Shown here: one piece after another, positions 1 to 7,913 of the stretch | Layout of the letters: each line of letters begins with the position of its first letter | How positions within the stretch are numbered: the stretch's first letter is position 1 | Assembly: GCF_034432235.1 (NCBI RefSeq) | Contig: NZ_DAOUCJ010000106.1 | Span: 1 to 52,565 of the forward strand | DNA: 52,565 bases | Direction: 5' to 3' | DNA from: Thermoflexus sp. | GTDB taxonomy: Bacteria > Chloroflexota > Anaerolineae > Thermoflexales > Thermoflexaceae | Notes under the pieces: generated by a model | What the model saw: only the letters and a program-made list of their open reading frames with translations | The model's database searches: none | Told to the model about the DNA's origin: nothing | Translations under genes and position numbers: made by a program

Positions 1-56
1 GGCGGTCCTCATTCTGTATCTCCGGTAGAGCCGATGATGGCATCCCATCCGCCTCA

Positions 57-185
57 GGCGTCGAAGGAAGTCGACCTTTAGAGGCCTCCGGCCGATGGCC
101 GGCCTCCGCCGGCCGAAAGACCTCCCGCGTCGGGGCAGGCCGACGCGGGGCGCGAAGCGCCCAATGAGGCCGATTTCCATCGGCG
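57..185 (+). repeat. Multi-hairpin dispersed repeat, copy A1
   Basis: This is a 129-bp unit that recurs at 38988-39117 (plus) and 12070-12199 (minus). It is a chain of short palindromes: GTCGA/TCGAC at the left end, GGCCGGC/GCCGGCC, GTCGG/CCGAC, GGGCGC/GCGCCC, and GCCGAT-TTCC-ATCGGC at the right end. The loops and linkers vary while most stems keep pairing. It fills most of the 249 bp before the antiporter gene. The reading frame on its other strand is not kept between copies, so I treat it as non-coding: a non-autonomous mobile repeat or a structured RNA/DNA element. Confidence 0.75.
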
Positions 186-249
186 CGCCCGCCAACGCCT
201 GGCGCGGAGGGCGCGCCCTGCGTTCACCCACACCGGAGGTCAAACACCT

Positions 250-1311
250 ATGTCCTGGAGTCCTGGAGTGCGGTGCCGAGGCACCGCAGTCCATCTGCTG
301 ATCGCGGTTCCGCTGGCCGTGCTGGCCGCCGTGGGGAACGCCGGGCCCATCCCCGTGCTGATCCTCAGCGCCCTGGCCCTGATCCCGCTGGCGGCCCTGA
401 TCGGGGAAGCCACGGAGGAGCTGGCGGCGCGAACGGGCCCGGTGGTGGGCGGCCTGCTGAACGCCACCCTGGGGAACGCCGCCGAACTGATCATCGCCCT
501 GGCCGGCATCCGCGCCGGACTGCTGGATCTGGTGAAGGCCTCCATCACCGGATCCATCCTGGGGAACCTGCTCCTGGTGATGGGGCTCAGCCTGCTCGTC
601 GGAGGATGGCGCCATGGGCTCCAGCGGTTCTCCCGCCAGCGAGCCGGGGTGCTGACCACCATGACCATCCTCGCCTTCATCGCCCTGGGGATCCCTTCCC
701 TCTTCAGCCATACGATCGCGGTGCACCATCCCGAGGCCGTGGAAACCATGAGCCTGGGCGTGGCCGGGCTGATGCTGGCCCTCTATGGCCTGAGCGTGCT
801 TTACACGCTTCGCGCCCGGGAGCCGCTGGCCGCCCATCCCCCCTCCCACACCCGCTGGACCCTCCCCCAGGCCCTTGGGGTCCTGGCGGTGGCCACGATC
901 GGCGTGGTGGGGATGAGCGAGCTGCTGGTTCACGCGCTGGAGCCCACCCTTCACATCCTGGGCCTCACGGAGCTCTTCGTGGGGATCATCCTGATCCCCC
1001 TGGTGGGCAACGTCGCGGAGCACCTGGTGGCGGTCCAGATGGCCGCGGAAAACCAGATGGACCTCTCGCTGGAGATCGCCGTGGGCTCGAGCCTGCAGAT
1101 CGCCCTGCTGGTCGCCCCCGCCCTGGTCTTCGCCAGCCTGGCCCTGGGACGGCCGATGGATCTGGTCTTCCATCCGCTGGAACTGGTGGCCATGATGATG
1201 GCGGGGGCGATCGCGGCCTTCATCGCGCTGGATGGGGAAACGAACTGGCTGGAGGGCGCGCAGCTCCTGGCCGTTTACGGGATGTTGGGGATCGCCTTCT
1301 TCTTTGTGTAG
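250..1311 (+). CDS. Calcium/proton antiporter of the CaCA family (Cax/ChaA type)
   Basis: A 353-residue, almost wholly hydrophobic protein with about ten or eleven membrane segments, the usual size for bacterial Cax proteins. The two alpha repeats typical of the CaCA superfamily are visible: GNAAE at residues 75-79 and GNVAEH at 253-258, each carrying the acidic residue that binds the cation. It should exchange cytoplasmic Ca2+ (possibly other cations) for protons across the inner membrane. GGAGG at 235-239 lies 10 nt before the ATG. The first 14 residues are encoded partly by a 28-bp palindrome (265-292) and look unlike the family, whose proteins normally begin directly with a hydrophobic helix. 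The gene stands alone and faces the minus-strand group that follows. Confidence 0.9.
   Translation: MSWSPGVRCRGTAVHLLIAVPLAVLAAVGNAGPIPVLILSALALIPLAALIGEATEELAARTGPVVGGLLNATLGNAAELIIALAGIRAGLLDLVKASITGSILGNLLLVMGLSLLVGGWRHGLQRFSRQRAGVLTTMTILAFIALGIPSLFSHTIAVHHPEAVETMSLGVAGLMLALYGLSVLYTLRAREPLAAHPPSHTRWTLPQALGVLAVATIGVVGMSELLVHALEPTLHILGLTELFVGIILIPLVGNVAEHLVAVQMAAENQMDLSLEIAVGSSLQIALLVAPALVFASLALGRPMDLVFHPLELVAMMMAGAIAAFIALDGETNWLEGAQLLAVYGMLGIAFFFV
265..292. repeat. 28-bp palindrome B1, inside the antiporter 5' end
   Basis: GGAGTGCGGTGCC and GGCACCGCAGTCC flank a two-base centre (GA). A near-identical palindrome lies at 2726-2753. This copy is in frame and adds residues around 6-14 of the antiporter. 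An 8-bp direct duplication, tcctggag, lies at its left edge (253-268). Confidence 0.75.
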
Positions 1312-1362
1312 ATCGATGGGGCCGCCGGGACCGGATCGGGGAATCCGGAGCGGCCCCCCGTT

Positions 1363-1848
1363 TCATGCGGAGGCGGGAACTTCCTCGATCCGGTATTCTC
1401 CCTCGATCGGCTCCGCCCCGGGCGCGACGGGCTCGATCCGATAGCGATACCGGATGCGAGCGGTCTTGCGCAGCATCGCGCTGACGGAGCAATACTTGGT
1501 CACCGAGAGCTCAACCGCCCGAACGACTGCCTGGGGATCCACATTCCCTTTCACGATGTAGAGCACATCGATATCCGTGTAGACCTTCGGGTGCTCCGGA
1601 GCCCGCTCCCCCCGGACCTCCATCGCGAACCCTTCCAGGGGTTGGCGCTTCTTTCGCAGGATGGAAAGCACATCCATCGCCGTGCAGCCCGCCAGGGCGA
1701 CCAGCAGCAGCTCCATCGGGCGGGGCCCCTGATTCGTTCCCCCCACATCGGGAGCTGCGTCCATGATCACCGAATGCCCGCTCGGCGTGAGGGCTTCCAT
1801 CTTCATGCCCTGGACGTCCAGTAAATTCAGGCGGATCTCTGTAGCCAT
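1363..1848 (-). CDS. OsmC/Ohr family peroxidase-like protein
   Basis: A 161-residue OsmC-family protein. The two family cysteines are present: C55 in the VALAGCTAMD helix and C120 in the VTKYCSVSAML helix. In characterised OsmC/Ohr proteins these reduce organic hydroperoxides with a dithiol partner; the pattern here is the general YhfA-like OsmC type rather than Ohr. The start is the ATG at 1848, with AGGAG about 7 nt upstream. A longer open frame continues upstream but has no homology. It is the last gene of a minus-strand group with a small zinc ribbon protein and a CsoR-like repressor, which suggests a thiol, peroxide or sulfide stress role (inference). Confidence 0.88.
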   Translation of the reverse strand: MATEIRLNLLDVQGMKMEALTPSGHSVIMDAAPDVGGTNQGPRPMELLLVALAGCTAMDVLSILRKKRQPLEGFAMEVRGERAPEHPKVYTDIDVLYIVKGNVDPQAVVRAVELSVTKYCSVSAMLRKTARIRYRYRIEPVAPGAEPIEGEYRIEEVPASA

Positions 1849-1930
1849 GGGGACGCTCCTTCCGCATGGGTTCATCGCGCCGGTGGGCGATCGCGAGGGG
1901 CGCCGCCCCTCGTCCCTCCCGGGCGCCTTA

Positions 1931-2191
1931 TCAGGTGCACACCCCACGGGCTCCCGTGCGGAACCCGCAGATCGGGCAATACACGTTGAAGTATCCATCG
2001 TATTCCAGACGAGCGAAGCCACAGATGGGGCAGAGATCCCCCGCCCGGTAGATCTCCACCGCGCCCTCCGCCTCTGCAGGGACATGAAGCTGAAAATCCA
2101 GAGAGGATCCCGGATCGGCAGAGACACGCCGCGAGGTCGTTTTCCGGCGAGGCTGCGGTTCGGATCGGGATTTCCGCCACCAGTATTCCAT
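1931..2191 (-). CDS. Small zinc-ribbon protein
   Basis: An 86-residue protein whose C-terminal half carries two CPICG knuckles spaced like a zinc ribbon, with an aromatic strand (YDGYFNVY) between them and a final Cys near the C-terminus. The N-terminal half is basic and of low complexity. I chose the ATG at 2191; a GTG at 2200 is the alternative, and the only Shine-Dalgarno candidate is a G-run. It lies between the CsoR-like gene and osmC and is probably co-transcribed with them. Function is unknown; it could bind nucleic acid or be a protein-protein adaptor. The paired knuckles make chance unlikely. Confidence 0.6.
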   Translation of the reverse strand: MEYWWRKSRSEPQPRRKTTSRRVSADPGSSLDFQLHVPAEAEGAVEIYRAGDLCPICGFARLEYDGYFNVYCPICGFRTGARGVCT

Positions 2192-2227
2192 GCCCCCCAC
2201 CCCAGCCCCCTCGCCTCAAGGAAATCC

Positions 2228-2494
2228 TCAGGAAAGCCGACCCAGGGTTTCCAGAAGGGTTCCCACGGCACGCGCGGATCGGACAGGATCCTGGTCCGCG
2301 CATGCCTGGAGGTAAGCCCGCGTCGCGAACAGGAGGGCATGATGGGCGGCCGCCCGCAGGGCGGCCAGCTGCTCCAGCACCTCCTCGCAATCCCGCCCCT
2401 CCTGGATCATCCGCTCCACCCCCCGGGCCTGCCCCTGGATCCGTCGGAGACGGCGGATCAAACGCTGTTCTGCATCCTGAGAAAGGCGAAGCAT
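2228..2494 (-). CDS. CsoR/RcnR-family repressor with a CstR-like ligand set
   Basis: An 88-residue all-helical DUF156 protein; the RIQGQARGVERMI segment is the family signature. In copper-sensing CsoR the metal ligands are Cys36, His61 and Cys65. Here C36 and C65 are at the matching positions but residue 61 is Tyr. Loss of the His while keeping two cysteines is the pattern of CstR, which senses persulfide and polysulfide through the cysteine pair. I therefore favour a reactive-sulfur or thiol sensor over a copper sensor (inference). It precedes the zinc ribbon and osmC genes on the same strand and may control them. ATG at 2494, preceded by AGGAG about 8 nt upstream. Confidence 0.82.
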   Translation of the reverse strand: MLRLSQDAEQRLIRRLRRIQGQARGVERMIQEGRDCEEVLEQLAALRAAAHHALLFATRAYLQACADQDPVRSARAVGTLLETLGRLS

Positions 2495-2769
2495 ATGGCG
2501 GCTCCTCCGCGCAAGCTCTCCCCCATTCCCGTTCCCAGGGCCCCCGGCCCTGGATCAACGGACCCCTGGAAGGGTTCCCCCATGGTTCCCGGCCACCGGC
2601 TCCCACGGCGGCGAAGATTGAGAGCCGCTTCTCCGCCTCCCGACGGCCGCAGCGCGGGCATTCGATCTCCTCCACCGGGGTGTTCCATCGGACCAGCCGC
2701 TCGAACTCGGCGCCGCACCCACGGTGGAATGCGGCGCCTAGGCACCGCACCCCAGCCGTAAAGCGGCAT
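2495..2769 (-). pseudogene. FmdB-type zinc-ribbon gene, disrupted by a palindrome and frameshift
   Basis: The ATG at 2769 begins MPLYGW, the typical FmdB opening. The rest of an FmdB zinc ribbon is readable only in another frame (CGAEFERLVRW, then ECPRCG and LSIFAAVG). Between the two parts lies the 28-bp palindrome at 2726-2753, and the first knuckle, normally CxxC, is stretched apart. The downstream frame has no stop before it runs into the CsoR-like gene, so the 3' end given here is approximate. An insertion of the palindrome plus a one-base slip in the G-run explains the damage; a sequencing indel could explain the slip but not the extra sequence. Confidence 0.6.
2726..2753. repeat. 28-bp palindrome B2, inside the FmdB-like gene
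   Basis: GGAATGCGGCGCC and GGCACCGCACCCC flank TA. It matches the palindrome at 265-292 in length, centre spacing and most bases. A smaller palindromic block, GCCGTAAAGCGGCA, follows at 2755-2768 and recurs exactly at 14631-14644. Confidence 0.75.
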
Positions 2770-2925
2770 GGCCTGGCTTCCACCTCCCGCGAGATCCCTA
2801 ACGTCCACCAGGCGAGGGCGGAAATACCCAATACCCGTATAGAGGATAATCCGGATATCCCGGGCTGTCAAAATGGGGGATGGCCTGGGGAGGGTTCCCG
2901 CCTCATGAACGGGCAGCCGGCGGCC

Positions 2926-3636
2926 TCACAGCCCCAGGTAAGCCTTGCGCACCCGATCCTCCCGGGCCACCTCCTGGGCCGGGCCCTCCAGCTCGATCCG
3001 ACCGCCGCTGAGCACATAGGCGTAGTCGCTGATGGCCAGCGCCAGATGCACGTTCTGTTCCACCAGCAGCATCGTCAGCCCCTCGGCCTTCAGGCGGCGG
3101 ATGATCGCAAAGAGGCTCAGCACCAGAAGCGGCGAGAGGCCCAGCGACGGCTCGTCGAGGAAAAGGATCCGGGGCTCCGCCATCAACGCCCGGGCGATGG
3201 CGAGCATCTGCTGCTCGCCCCCGCTCAGGGTGCCCGCTTTCTGATTCCGGCGTTCCTTCAATCGGGGAAACAGATCGAAAACGCGCTCCAGGTTCTGGCG
3301 AAATCGGGGGCGCGCCCGCCCGGTCACGGCCCCCATCTCCAGGTTCTCCATCACCGTCATATCCGCGAACAGCTGCCGTCCCTCCGGGACCAGGATCAAT
3401 CCCATGGCCGCTTTGCGATAGGGAGGGAGCATGGTGATGTCCTGGCCTTCCAGGAAAACGGCCCCACGCCATGGCCGGATCAGCCCCATCACGGCGCGCA
3501 GGGCGGTGGTTTTGCCCGAGCCGTTCGCTCCGATGAGGGTGGTGAGCCGCCCCGCCTCCAGCCGGAACGAAAGGTCCCACAGGATCTGCACTTCCCCATA
3601 GCCCGAGGACAGGTGATGGACTTCGAGCATGGCCAT
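2926..3636 (-). CDS. livF: Branched-chain amino acid ABC transporter, ATPase LivF
   Basis: A 236-residue ABC ATPase with Walker A GANGSGKTTALRAV, the signature LSGGEQQMLAIARAL and Walker B RILFLDEPSLGL. The opening YGxxxxLWDLS and the LVEQN motif after the H-loop region are LivF-like. It should form the ATPase pair with LivG and drive uptake through LivH/LivM. I place the start at ATG 3636 because GGAGG at 3643-3647 is 6 nt away; TTG 3642 and ATG 3630 are alternatives. It begins 2 nt after the livG stop, so translation is probably coupled. It is the last gene of the operon. Confidence 0.93.
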   Translation of the reverse strand: MAMLEVHHLSSGYGEVQILWDLSFRLEAGRLTTLIGANGSGKTTALRAVMGLIRPWRGAVFLEGQDITMLPPYRKAAMGLILVPEGRQLFADMTVMENLEMGAVTGRARPRFRQNLERVFDLFPRLKERRNQKAGTLSGGEQQMLAIARALMAEPRILFLDEPSLGLSPLLVLSLFAIIRRLKAEGLTMLLVEQNVHLALAISDYAYVLSGGRIELEGPAQEVAREDRVRKAYLGL

Positions 3637-3638
3637 CC

Positions 3639-4394
3639 TCAACCTCCATGGGCCTCCAGCAGGCTCTGAGCGAGCCGGGGATCCCCCAGATACGCCTCGA
3701 TCACCCGGGGGTGGTGGACGATCTCCGAAGGGGCGCCTTCCGCGATGACCTCCCCGTAGTCCAGCACCACGATACGGTCGGAGACGTTCATGATCGCATG
3801 CATCAGATGCTCGATCATCAGGACCGTGATCCCGCTGGCCCGGATGGCGCGGATCACCTCCAGCATCGTCGCCACTTCGGTGGGGTTCAAGCCCGCCAGG
3901 ACTTCGTCCAGCAGGATCAGGTAAGGGCGCGCGGCCAGGGCGCGGGCCAGCTCCAATCGTTTTTTCTCCGCCACGTTCAACCGGGCGGCTTCCACGTCCC
4001 GCTTCCCGGCCAGCCCGACCTGCTCCAGGACGGCCAGGGCGATCTCCCGGGCTTCGCGGAGGGATCGGTTCTCTCGCCCGAAACAGGCCCCTACCATCAC
4101 GTTCTCCAGCACCGTCAGCTCATTCAGGGGGCGCACGATCTGATGGGCGCGGGCGATCCCCAGCCGGGCGATGGCATACGGCGGCCGCCCGGTGACGTCC
4201 TGGCCCCGAAAGATCACCCGCCCTTCCTCCGGGCGATAGACCCCGCTGATCACATTGAACAGGGTGGTCTTGCCTGCCCCGTTCGGGCCGATCAGCCCCA
4301 GGATCTCCCCCTCGGACACATGGAGGGAAACCCGGTTCAAGGCCTGCAGGCCTCCAAAGCGCTTGGAAACCCCCCGCACCTCGAGCAGGCTCAT
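3639..4394 (-). CDS. livG: Branched-chain amino acid ABC transporter, ATPase LivG
   Basis: A 251-residue ABC ATPase with Walker A GPNGAGKTTLFNVI, which is followed by the VYRPEEGRVIF stretch typical of LivG, and Walker B YLILLDEVLAGLNP. The signature region reads LNVAEKKRLELARAL, where the canonical LSGGxxQ is replaced; LivG proteins commonly deviate here. The last ~30 residues form the LivG C-terminal extension (HHPRVIEAYLG). The ATG overlaps the livM stop by 4 nt, which indicates translational coupling. It pairs with LivF to energise the LivHM permease. Confidence 0.94.
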   Translation of the reverse strand: MSLLEVRGVSKRFGGLQALNRVSLHVSEGEILGLIGPNGAGKTTLFNVISGVYRPEEGRVIFRGQDVTGRPPYAIARLGIARAHQIVRPLNELTVLENVMVGACFGRENRSLREAREIALAVLEQVGLAGKRDVEAARLNVAEKKRLELARALAARPYLILLDEVLAGLNPTEVATMLEVIRAIRASGITVLMIEHLMHAIMNVSDRIVVLDYGEVIAEGAPSEIVHHPRVIEAYLGDPRLAQSLLEAHGG

Positions 4395-5359
4395 GGGATC
4401 ACCCTCCGGGTCGCCGGGAAGCGCGCCCGCAGCCAGCCGATCACGCCCGCCGGGACGAAGAGGATGATCAGAAGCAGGAGCACGCCGGCGAAGGTCAGAT
4501 GCAGGCTCTTAAACAACGGGCTGGTCAGCAGATAACCCCGCAGGCGCTCATAGAGCGCCGCCCCCAGGATCGGCCCCCACACCGTCCCCTGGCCGCCCAG
4601 CATCACCATGACCAGGGTCTCGATGGACAGGTGCAGCCGGAAGGCATCCCCGGGCTCAATGTTCCCGTTCTTGAAGAAGAACAGCACGCCCACCATGCCC
4701 GGGAACAGCGCCGAAAGGGCATAGGCCATGGTCTTGGCCCACGGCCCCCGCACACCCAGGACCAGGGCGGCATCCTCGTCCTCCCGGATCGCCATCAGCC
4801 CCAGCCCGAACTTGGAGTGCTTGACCGCAAAGCTGACGCCCACGGTGAGCAGGGTGACGGTGAGCAGGGCACCATAAGCGATCCACAAAGCCTGAGCGGC
4901 CCCTCCATAGGCCTGGTATACGGCGAAATTCAAAGACATCCCGGTAGCGCCCCCGAAGGGCTCGAAGTTGGCCACGAAGGCGCGCACCGCTTCATGGATC
5001 CCAATCGTCGCCAGGGCGAAGTAAGCCCCCCGCAGCCGCAGGATGATGGCCCCCAGGGCCAGGGCCAGGGCGGCCGTCGCCAGCCCTCCCGCGATCATCG
5101 CCGTCCAGAGGGACCAGCCCTGGCGGTGCATCAGGTAGAAGCCGATGTATCCCCCCAGCCCGAAAAAGACGATGTGGCCGAAGTTGACATAGCCGGTGTA
5201 GCCCAGCAGGATGTTCAGGCTGGAGGCCAGGGTGACCAGCATCAGGATGAGGAACATATCCTCCCGCCCCATGGCGGATCCCGTTAGGATCGGCCACAGG
5301 CCGGCTCCGAGAAGCCCGACCAGCGTCACCCACCCGGAGATAGAACGCCCTATGCCCAT
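4391..5359 (-). CDS. livM: Branched-chain amino acid ABC transporter, permease LivM
   Basis: A 322-residue inner-membrane permease with about ten hydrophobic segments. The segment SLNILLGYTGYVNFGH is the LivM signature, and EDEDAALVLG resembles the EAA-type loop that contacts the ATPases. I start at ATG 5359 (MGIGRSI), which has AGGGGA 7 nt upstream. The open frame extends to an ATG at 5413, but the extra 18 residues are polar and have no ribosome site. It follows livH after about 110 nt and overlaps livG by 4 nt. The substrate could be any branched-chain or related amino acid, or urea or amides; the sequence does not decide. Confidence 0.92.
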   Translation of the reverse strand: MGIGRSISGWVTLVGLLGAGLWPILTGSAMGREDMFLILMLVTLASSLNILLGYTGYVNFGHIVFFGLGGYIGFYLMHRQGWSLWTAMIAGGLATAALALALGAIILRLRGAYFALATIGIHEAVRAFVANFEPFGGATGMSLNFAVYQAYGGAAQALWIAYGALLTVTLLTVGVSFAVKHSKFGLGLMAIREDEDAALVLGVRGPWAKTMAYALSALFPGMVGVLFFFKNGNIEPGDAFRLHLSIETLVMVMLGGQGTVWGPILGAALYERLRGYLLTSPLFKSLHLTFAGVLLLLIILFVPAGVIGWLRARFPATRRVIP

Positions 5360-5471
5360 CGCGCTTTCCCCTACCGAAGGGATGTTCCCGGCCTGACCCC
5401 CGGGCCTTCTCATCGGATCGTGCGAAAGAGGGTGAATCCGGCTCTTCGATCGGCCGGGGGGCCGGCACCGC

Positions 5472-6335
5472 TCAGCGCTCCCCCAGCAACCCCTGCGGGC
5501 GCAGCAAAAGGAGCAGGACGAACAGCAGGAACTCGATCACCGGCACCCAGCTCACCGGCAGCACAATGGGGATCAGCCCTTCCAGCGCCCCGAGGATCAG
5601 GCCCCCGAGCAGCGCTCCCGTGGGGTTCCCCAGCCCGCCCAGCACGCAGATCACAAAGCTCTTCAGCTCGTAGGCCCCCCCCGAGAGGATGGTGAACGGG
5701 AAAAAGGTGGCGATGAGCCCCCCGGCGACCGCTGCCAGCATGGTCCCCAGGCCGAAACTGAAGGCCAGCACCCGCGCGGAGGGGATCCCCATCAACTCCG
5801 CCGCCGCGCGGTGGCTGGCCACCGCCCGCACCATCTTCCCCGGGATGGTCCGATACAGGAAGAGGTAAAGCCCCGCGGCGATCAGGACGGCGGCCAGCGC
5901 CGCCAGCATACGGGTCCCCAGGAGAACAACCGGTCCAAAGGTCAGGCGGCCCAGCGAGATGTCGATGTTGCGGGGGGTAGTGGTGAAAAGGGCCGTGCCC
6001 GTCCCGATGATCATCATGTTGACCGAGAAGGTCGCCAGGAGGGTCGAGAGATGCGGGGCGTTCAGCACCCGATGGACCGCGACCTCGTAGATCAGGATCC
6101 CGACCAGCAGCCCGAGGAGGGCGACGGCGAACAACCCCAGGTAGGGATGCACCCCGGCGTAGGCGAAGAGCAGATAGACGCCGAACATCCCCAGGGCGAT
6201 GATCGGCCCGTGGGCCAGATTGATCACCCGCATCACCCCCCAGATCAGGGTAAGCCCCATCGCCGCCAGGCCGTAGACAAACCCCAGCAACAGGCCATCG
6301 ATCAATGAGGCGATCCATACGCCCGGGTTCACCAT
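5472..6335 (-). CDS. livH: Branched-chain amino acid ABC transporter, permease LivH
   Basis: A 287-residue integral membrane protein with about eight hydrophobic helices, the normal LivH length. The opening (GLLLGFVYGLAAMGLTLIW) and the GVMRVINLAHG motif are diagnostic for LivH. The cytoplasmic loop near residues 150-160 contains ASHRAAAELMGI, the usual ATPase contact. GGGAGG lies 9 nt before ATG 6335; ATG 6341 is also in frame but only 3 nt from it. It forms the permease heterodimer with LivM. Confidence 0.93.
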   Translation of the reverse strand: MVNPGVWIASLIDGLLLGFVYGLAAMGLTLIWGVMRVINLAHGPIIALGMFGVYLLFAYAGVHPYLGLFAVALLGLLVGILIYEVAVHRVLNAPHLSTLLATFSVNMMIIGTGTALFTTTPRNIDISLGRLTFGPVVLLGTRMLAALAAVLIAAGLYLFLYRTIPGKMVRAVASHRAAAELMGIPSARVLAFSFGLGTMLAAVAGGLIATFFPFTILSGGAYELKSFVICVLGGLGNPTGALLGGLILGALEGLIPIVLPVSWVPVIEFLLFVLLLLLRPQGLLGER

Positions 6336-6432
6336 CGCCATCGCCCTCCCATGGAAAAGATCGGGTTGGTGACCAAGAGGCTCCTTGCGACGGTCGTCGG
6401 GCTCACGGACGCTCGGGGGAGGCCCCGGCGGC

Positions 6433-7767
6433 TCAGCGGCTCAGGGGATAGATCGGCTTCGCCGCCTGCGCGGCCTCCGGCCAGACGATCGGACGGATCA
6501 GGTTGCCCGAGGCGTCCTTCTGCCACTGGAGATAGACCATCTCATGGCCGATCTGCTTGCCGTGGGCCTTCCCCGTGTCGAATTTGATGCGGCCGTAGAA
6601 GGTCATCAGGTCCATCTTCTCCAGAGCCGCCTTCACCTTCTCGGTCTCGATGGATCCGGCATCCTCGATGGCCTTCTGCAGGACCAGGCCGGCGGCATAG
6701 CCCCCGGCGGCGTGATAGCCGGGCTCATAGCCGTATTTGGCCTTGTAGGCGCTGACGAACTGATCTACCGTCGGGCCATACCAGGGCAGCCCCGCCGCCT
6801 TCGCTGAATCCGGCGAGTATTTCGCGCCGGGCTCCCACTGGCTGGGGCCGATCACGCCCACCGCGGCGTCGCCCAGCTGGGCGAACTCCGGCACCGCGGG
6901 GGCGACCAGCAGGGCGATCATCTTCACCGGCACCTTCTTCTCGAACAGCTGCTTGGCCAGCGTGGAGCCATCCTGGAAGTGCCCGCCGCCGATAATGGCA
7001 TCGGGCCTGGCGGCCGTGATCTTATTGATGAAGGGCCCGAAATCCGTGGTGCCGGTCTCATAGCCCTCGAAGAGCACGACCTCGAACCCCTGGCTCTCCG
7101 CATACGGCTTGGCCGCGTTCACCACATCGGTGGAGAACTTCTCGTTCTCATAAACGATGGCGATCCGCCTGGCGTTCGGGTCCATCTTCTTGAGGAAATC
7201 GATGGCGCCCGTCAGGTAGCGGCTGGCCGGCGTGTAGATCTGGAAGATATGCCGATAGCCTTTCTCATAGGTGCTGTCGGAGGCCGCGCCGATGGTGATC
7301 ATGATCTTCCCGTATTGCTCGGCGATGACCGCCGCGGCGTCGGCGAGGCCGCTGCTGTAAGGACTGATCAGGAAATCGGCCTTGTCCTCGTTGATCAGCT
7401 TGACATAGAGTTGCTGCACTCGCTCCTTGGTGCTCTCATCGTCATAGAACTTGAGCTCCACCTGGATCACCGTGCCGTCCGGCAGCCGGATGCCCCCCGC
7501 CCGCTGGAGATCGTCCAGCCACAGCTGCAGCCCCTGGACCTGTTCTTTGGATTCCTTGGTCAGCTTGCCGGTCTGAGAGGCCGTGAAGCCCAGGATGATT
7601 TTCTTCACGGCGGGGGTGGGAGAGGCCGCCGGTGTCGGGCTGGGCTGGGCGGCCGGTTGAGCCGGCCCGGCCGGCGTCGCCGTGGGGGCTGGCGGCGCAG
7701 GCGCGGCGCACGCCGCCAGCATCGCCAGAACGACCAGGATCCCGCCCCATTTCATCCAGCGCATCAT
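6433..7767 (-). CDS. Amino acid-binding lipoprotein of the ABC transporter (LivK-like)
   Basis: A 444-residue periplasmic-type binding lipoprotein. The N-terminus has a signal peptide ending in the lipobox LAAC (about residues 16-19), then a long Pro/Ala/Thr linker and a type I periplasmic binding fold starting at IILGFTASQTGKLTKESK. AGGAGG lies 5 nt before ATG 7767; the open frame runs ten codons further but without a better site. It is the first gene of the livKHMGF operon, about 100 nt ahead of livH. The fold is shared by receptors for Leu/Ile/Val, amides and urea, so the ligand is not assigned. The linker should tether the receptor to the outer face of the membrane. Confidence 0.9.
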   Translation of the reverse strand: MMRWMKWGGILVVLAMLAACAAPAPPAPTATPAGPAQPAAQPSPTPAASPTPAVKKIILGFTASQTGKLTKESKEQVQGLQLWLDDLQRAGGIRLPDGTVIQVELKFYDDESTKERVQQLYVKLINEDKADFLISPYSSGLADAAAVIAEQYGKIMITIGAASDSTYEKGYRHIFQIYTPASRYLTGAIDFLKKMDPNARRIAIVYENEKFSTDVVNAAKPYAESQGFEVVLFEGYETGTTDFGPFINKITAARPDAIIGGGHFQDGSTLAKQLFEKKVPVKMIALLVAPAVPEFAQLGDAAVGVIGPSQWEPGAKYSPDSAKAAGLPWYGPTVDQFVSAYKAKYGYEPGYHAAGGYAAGLVLQKAIEDAGSIETEKVKAALEKMDLMTFYGRIKFDTGKAHGKQIGHEMVYLQWQKDASGNLIRPIVWPEAAQAAKPIYPLSR

Positions 7768-7913
7768 CCCGACCTCCTGATTCCCAGGATAGGGCAACGC
7801 CCTTCACCCACTCAGGTTAGCCGGATACGGTAAAATTTCCACAAACAGACGCTCGTCAGGCGTAAAAATCCCGTAAACGCCACGCTCTTCCCGTTCCTCG
7901 GGGGGAGGTTCGC

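Noticed and set aside
273..1484. A 403-codon frame over the antiporter gene
   Set aside because: Arg/Pro/Gly-rich shadow; the overlapping frame is a clear membrane antiporter.
4499..5287. A 262-codon plus-strand frame over livM
   Set aside because: Gln/His/Pro-rich antisense shadow of a clear permease gene.
7798..7913. Promoters between the livK and sensor kinase genes
   Set aside because: A TAAAAT and a TTGTGG are present, but neither has a partner hexamer at good spacing.
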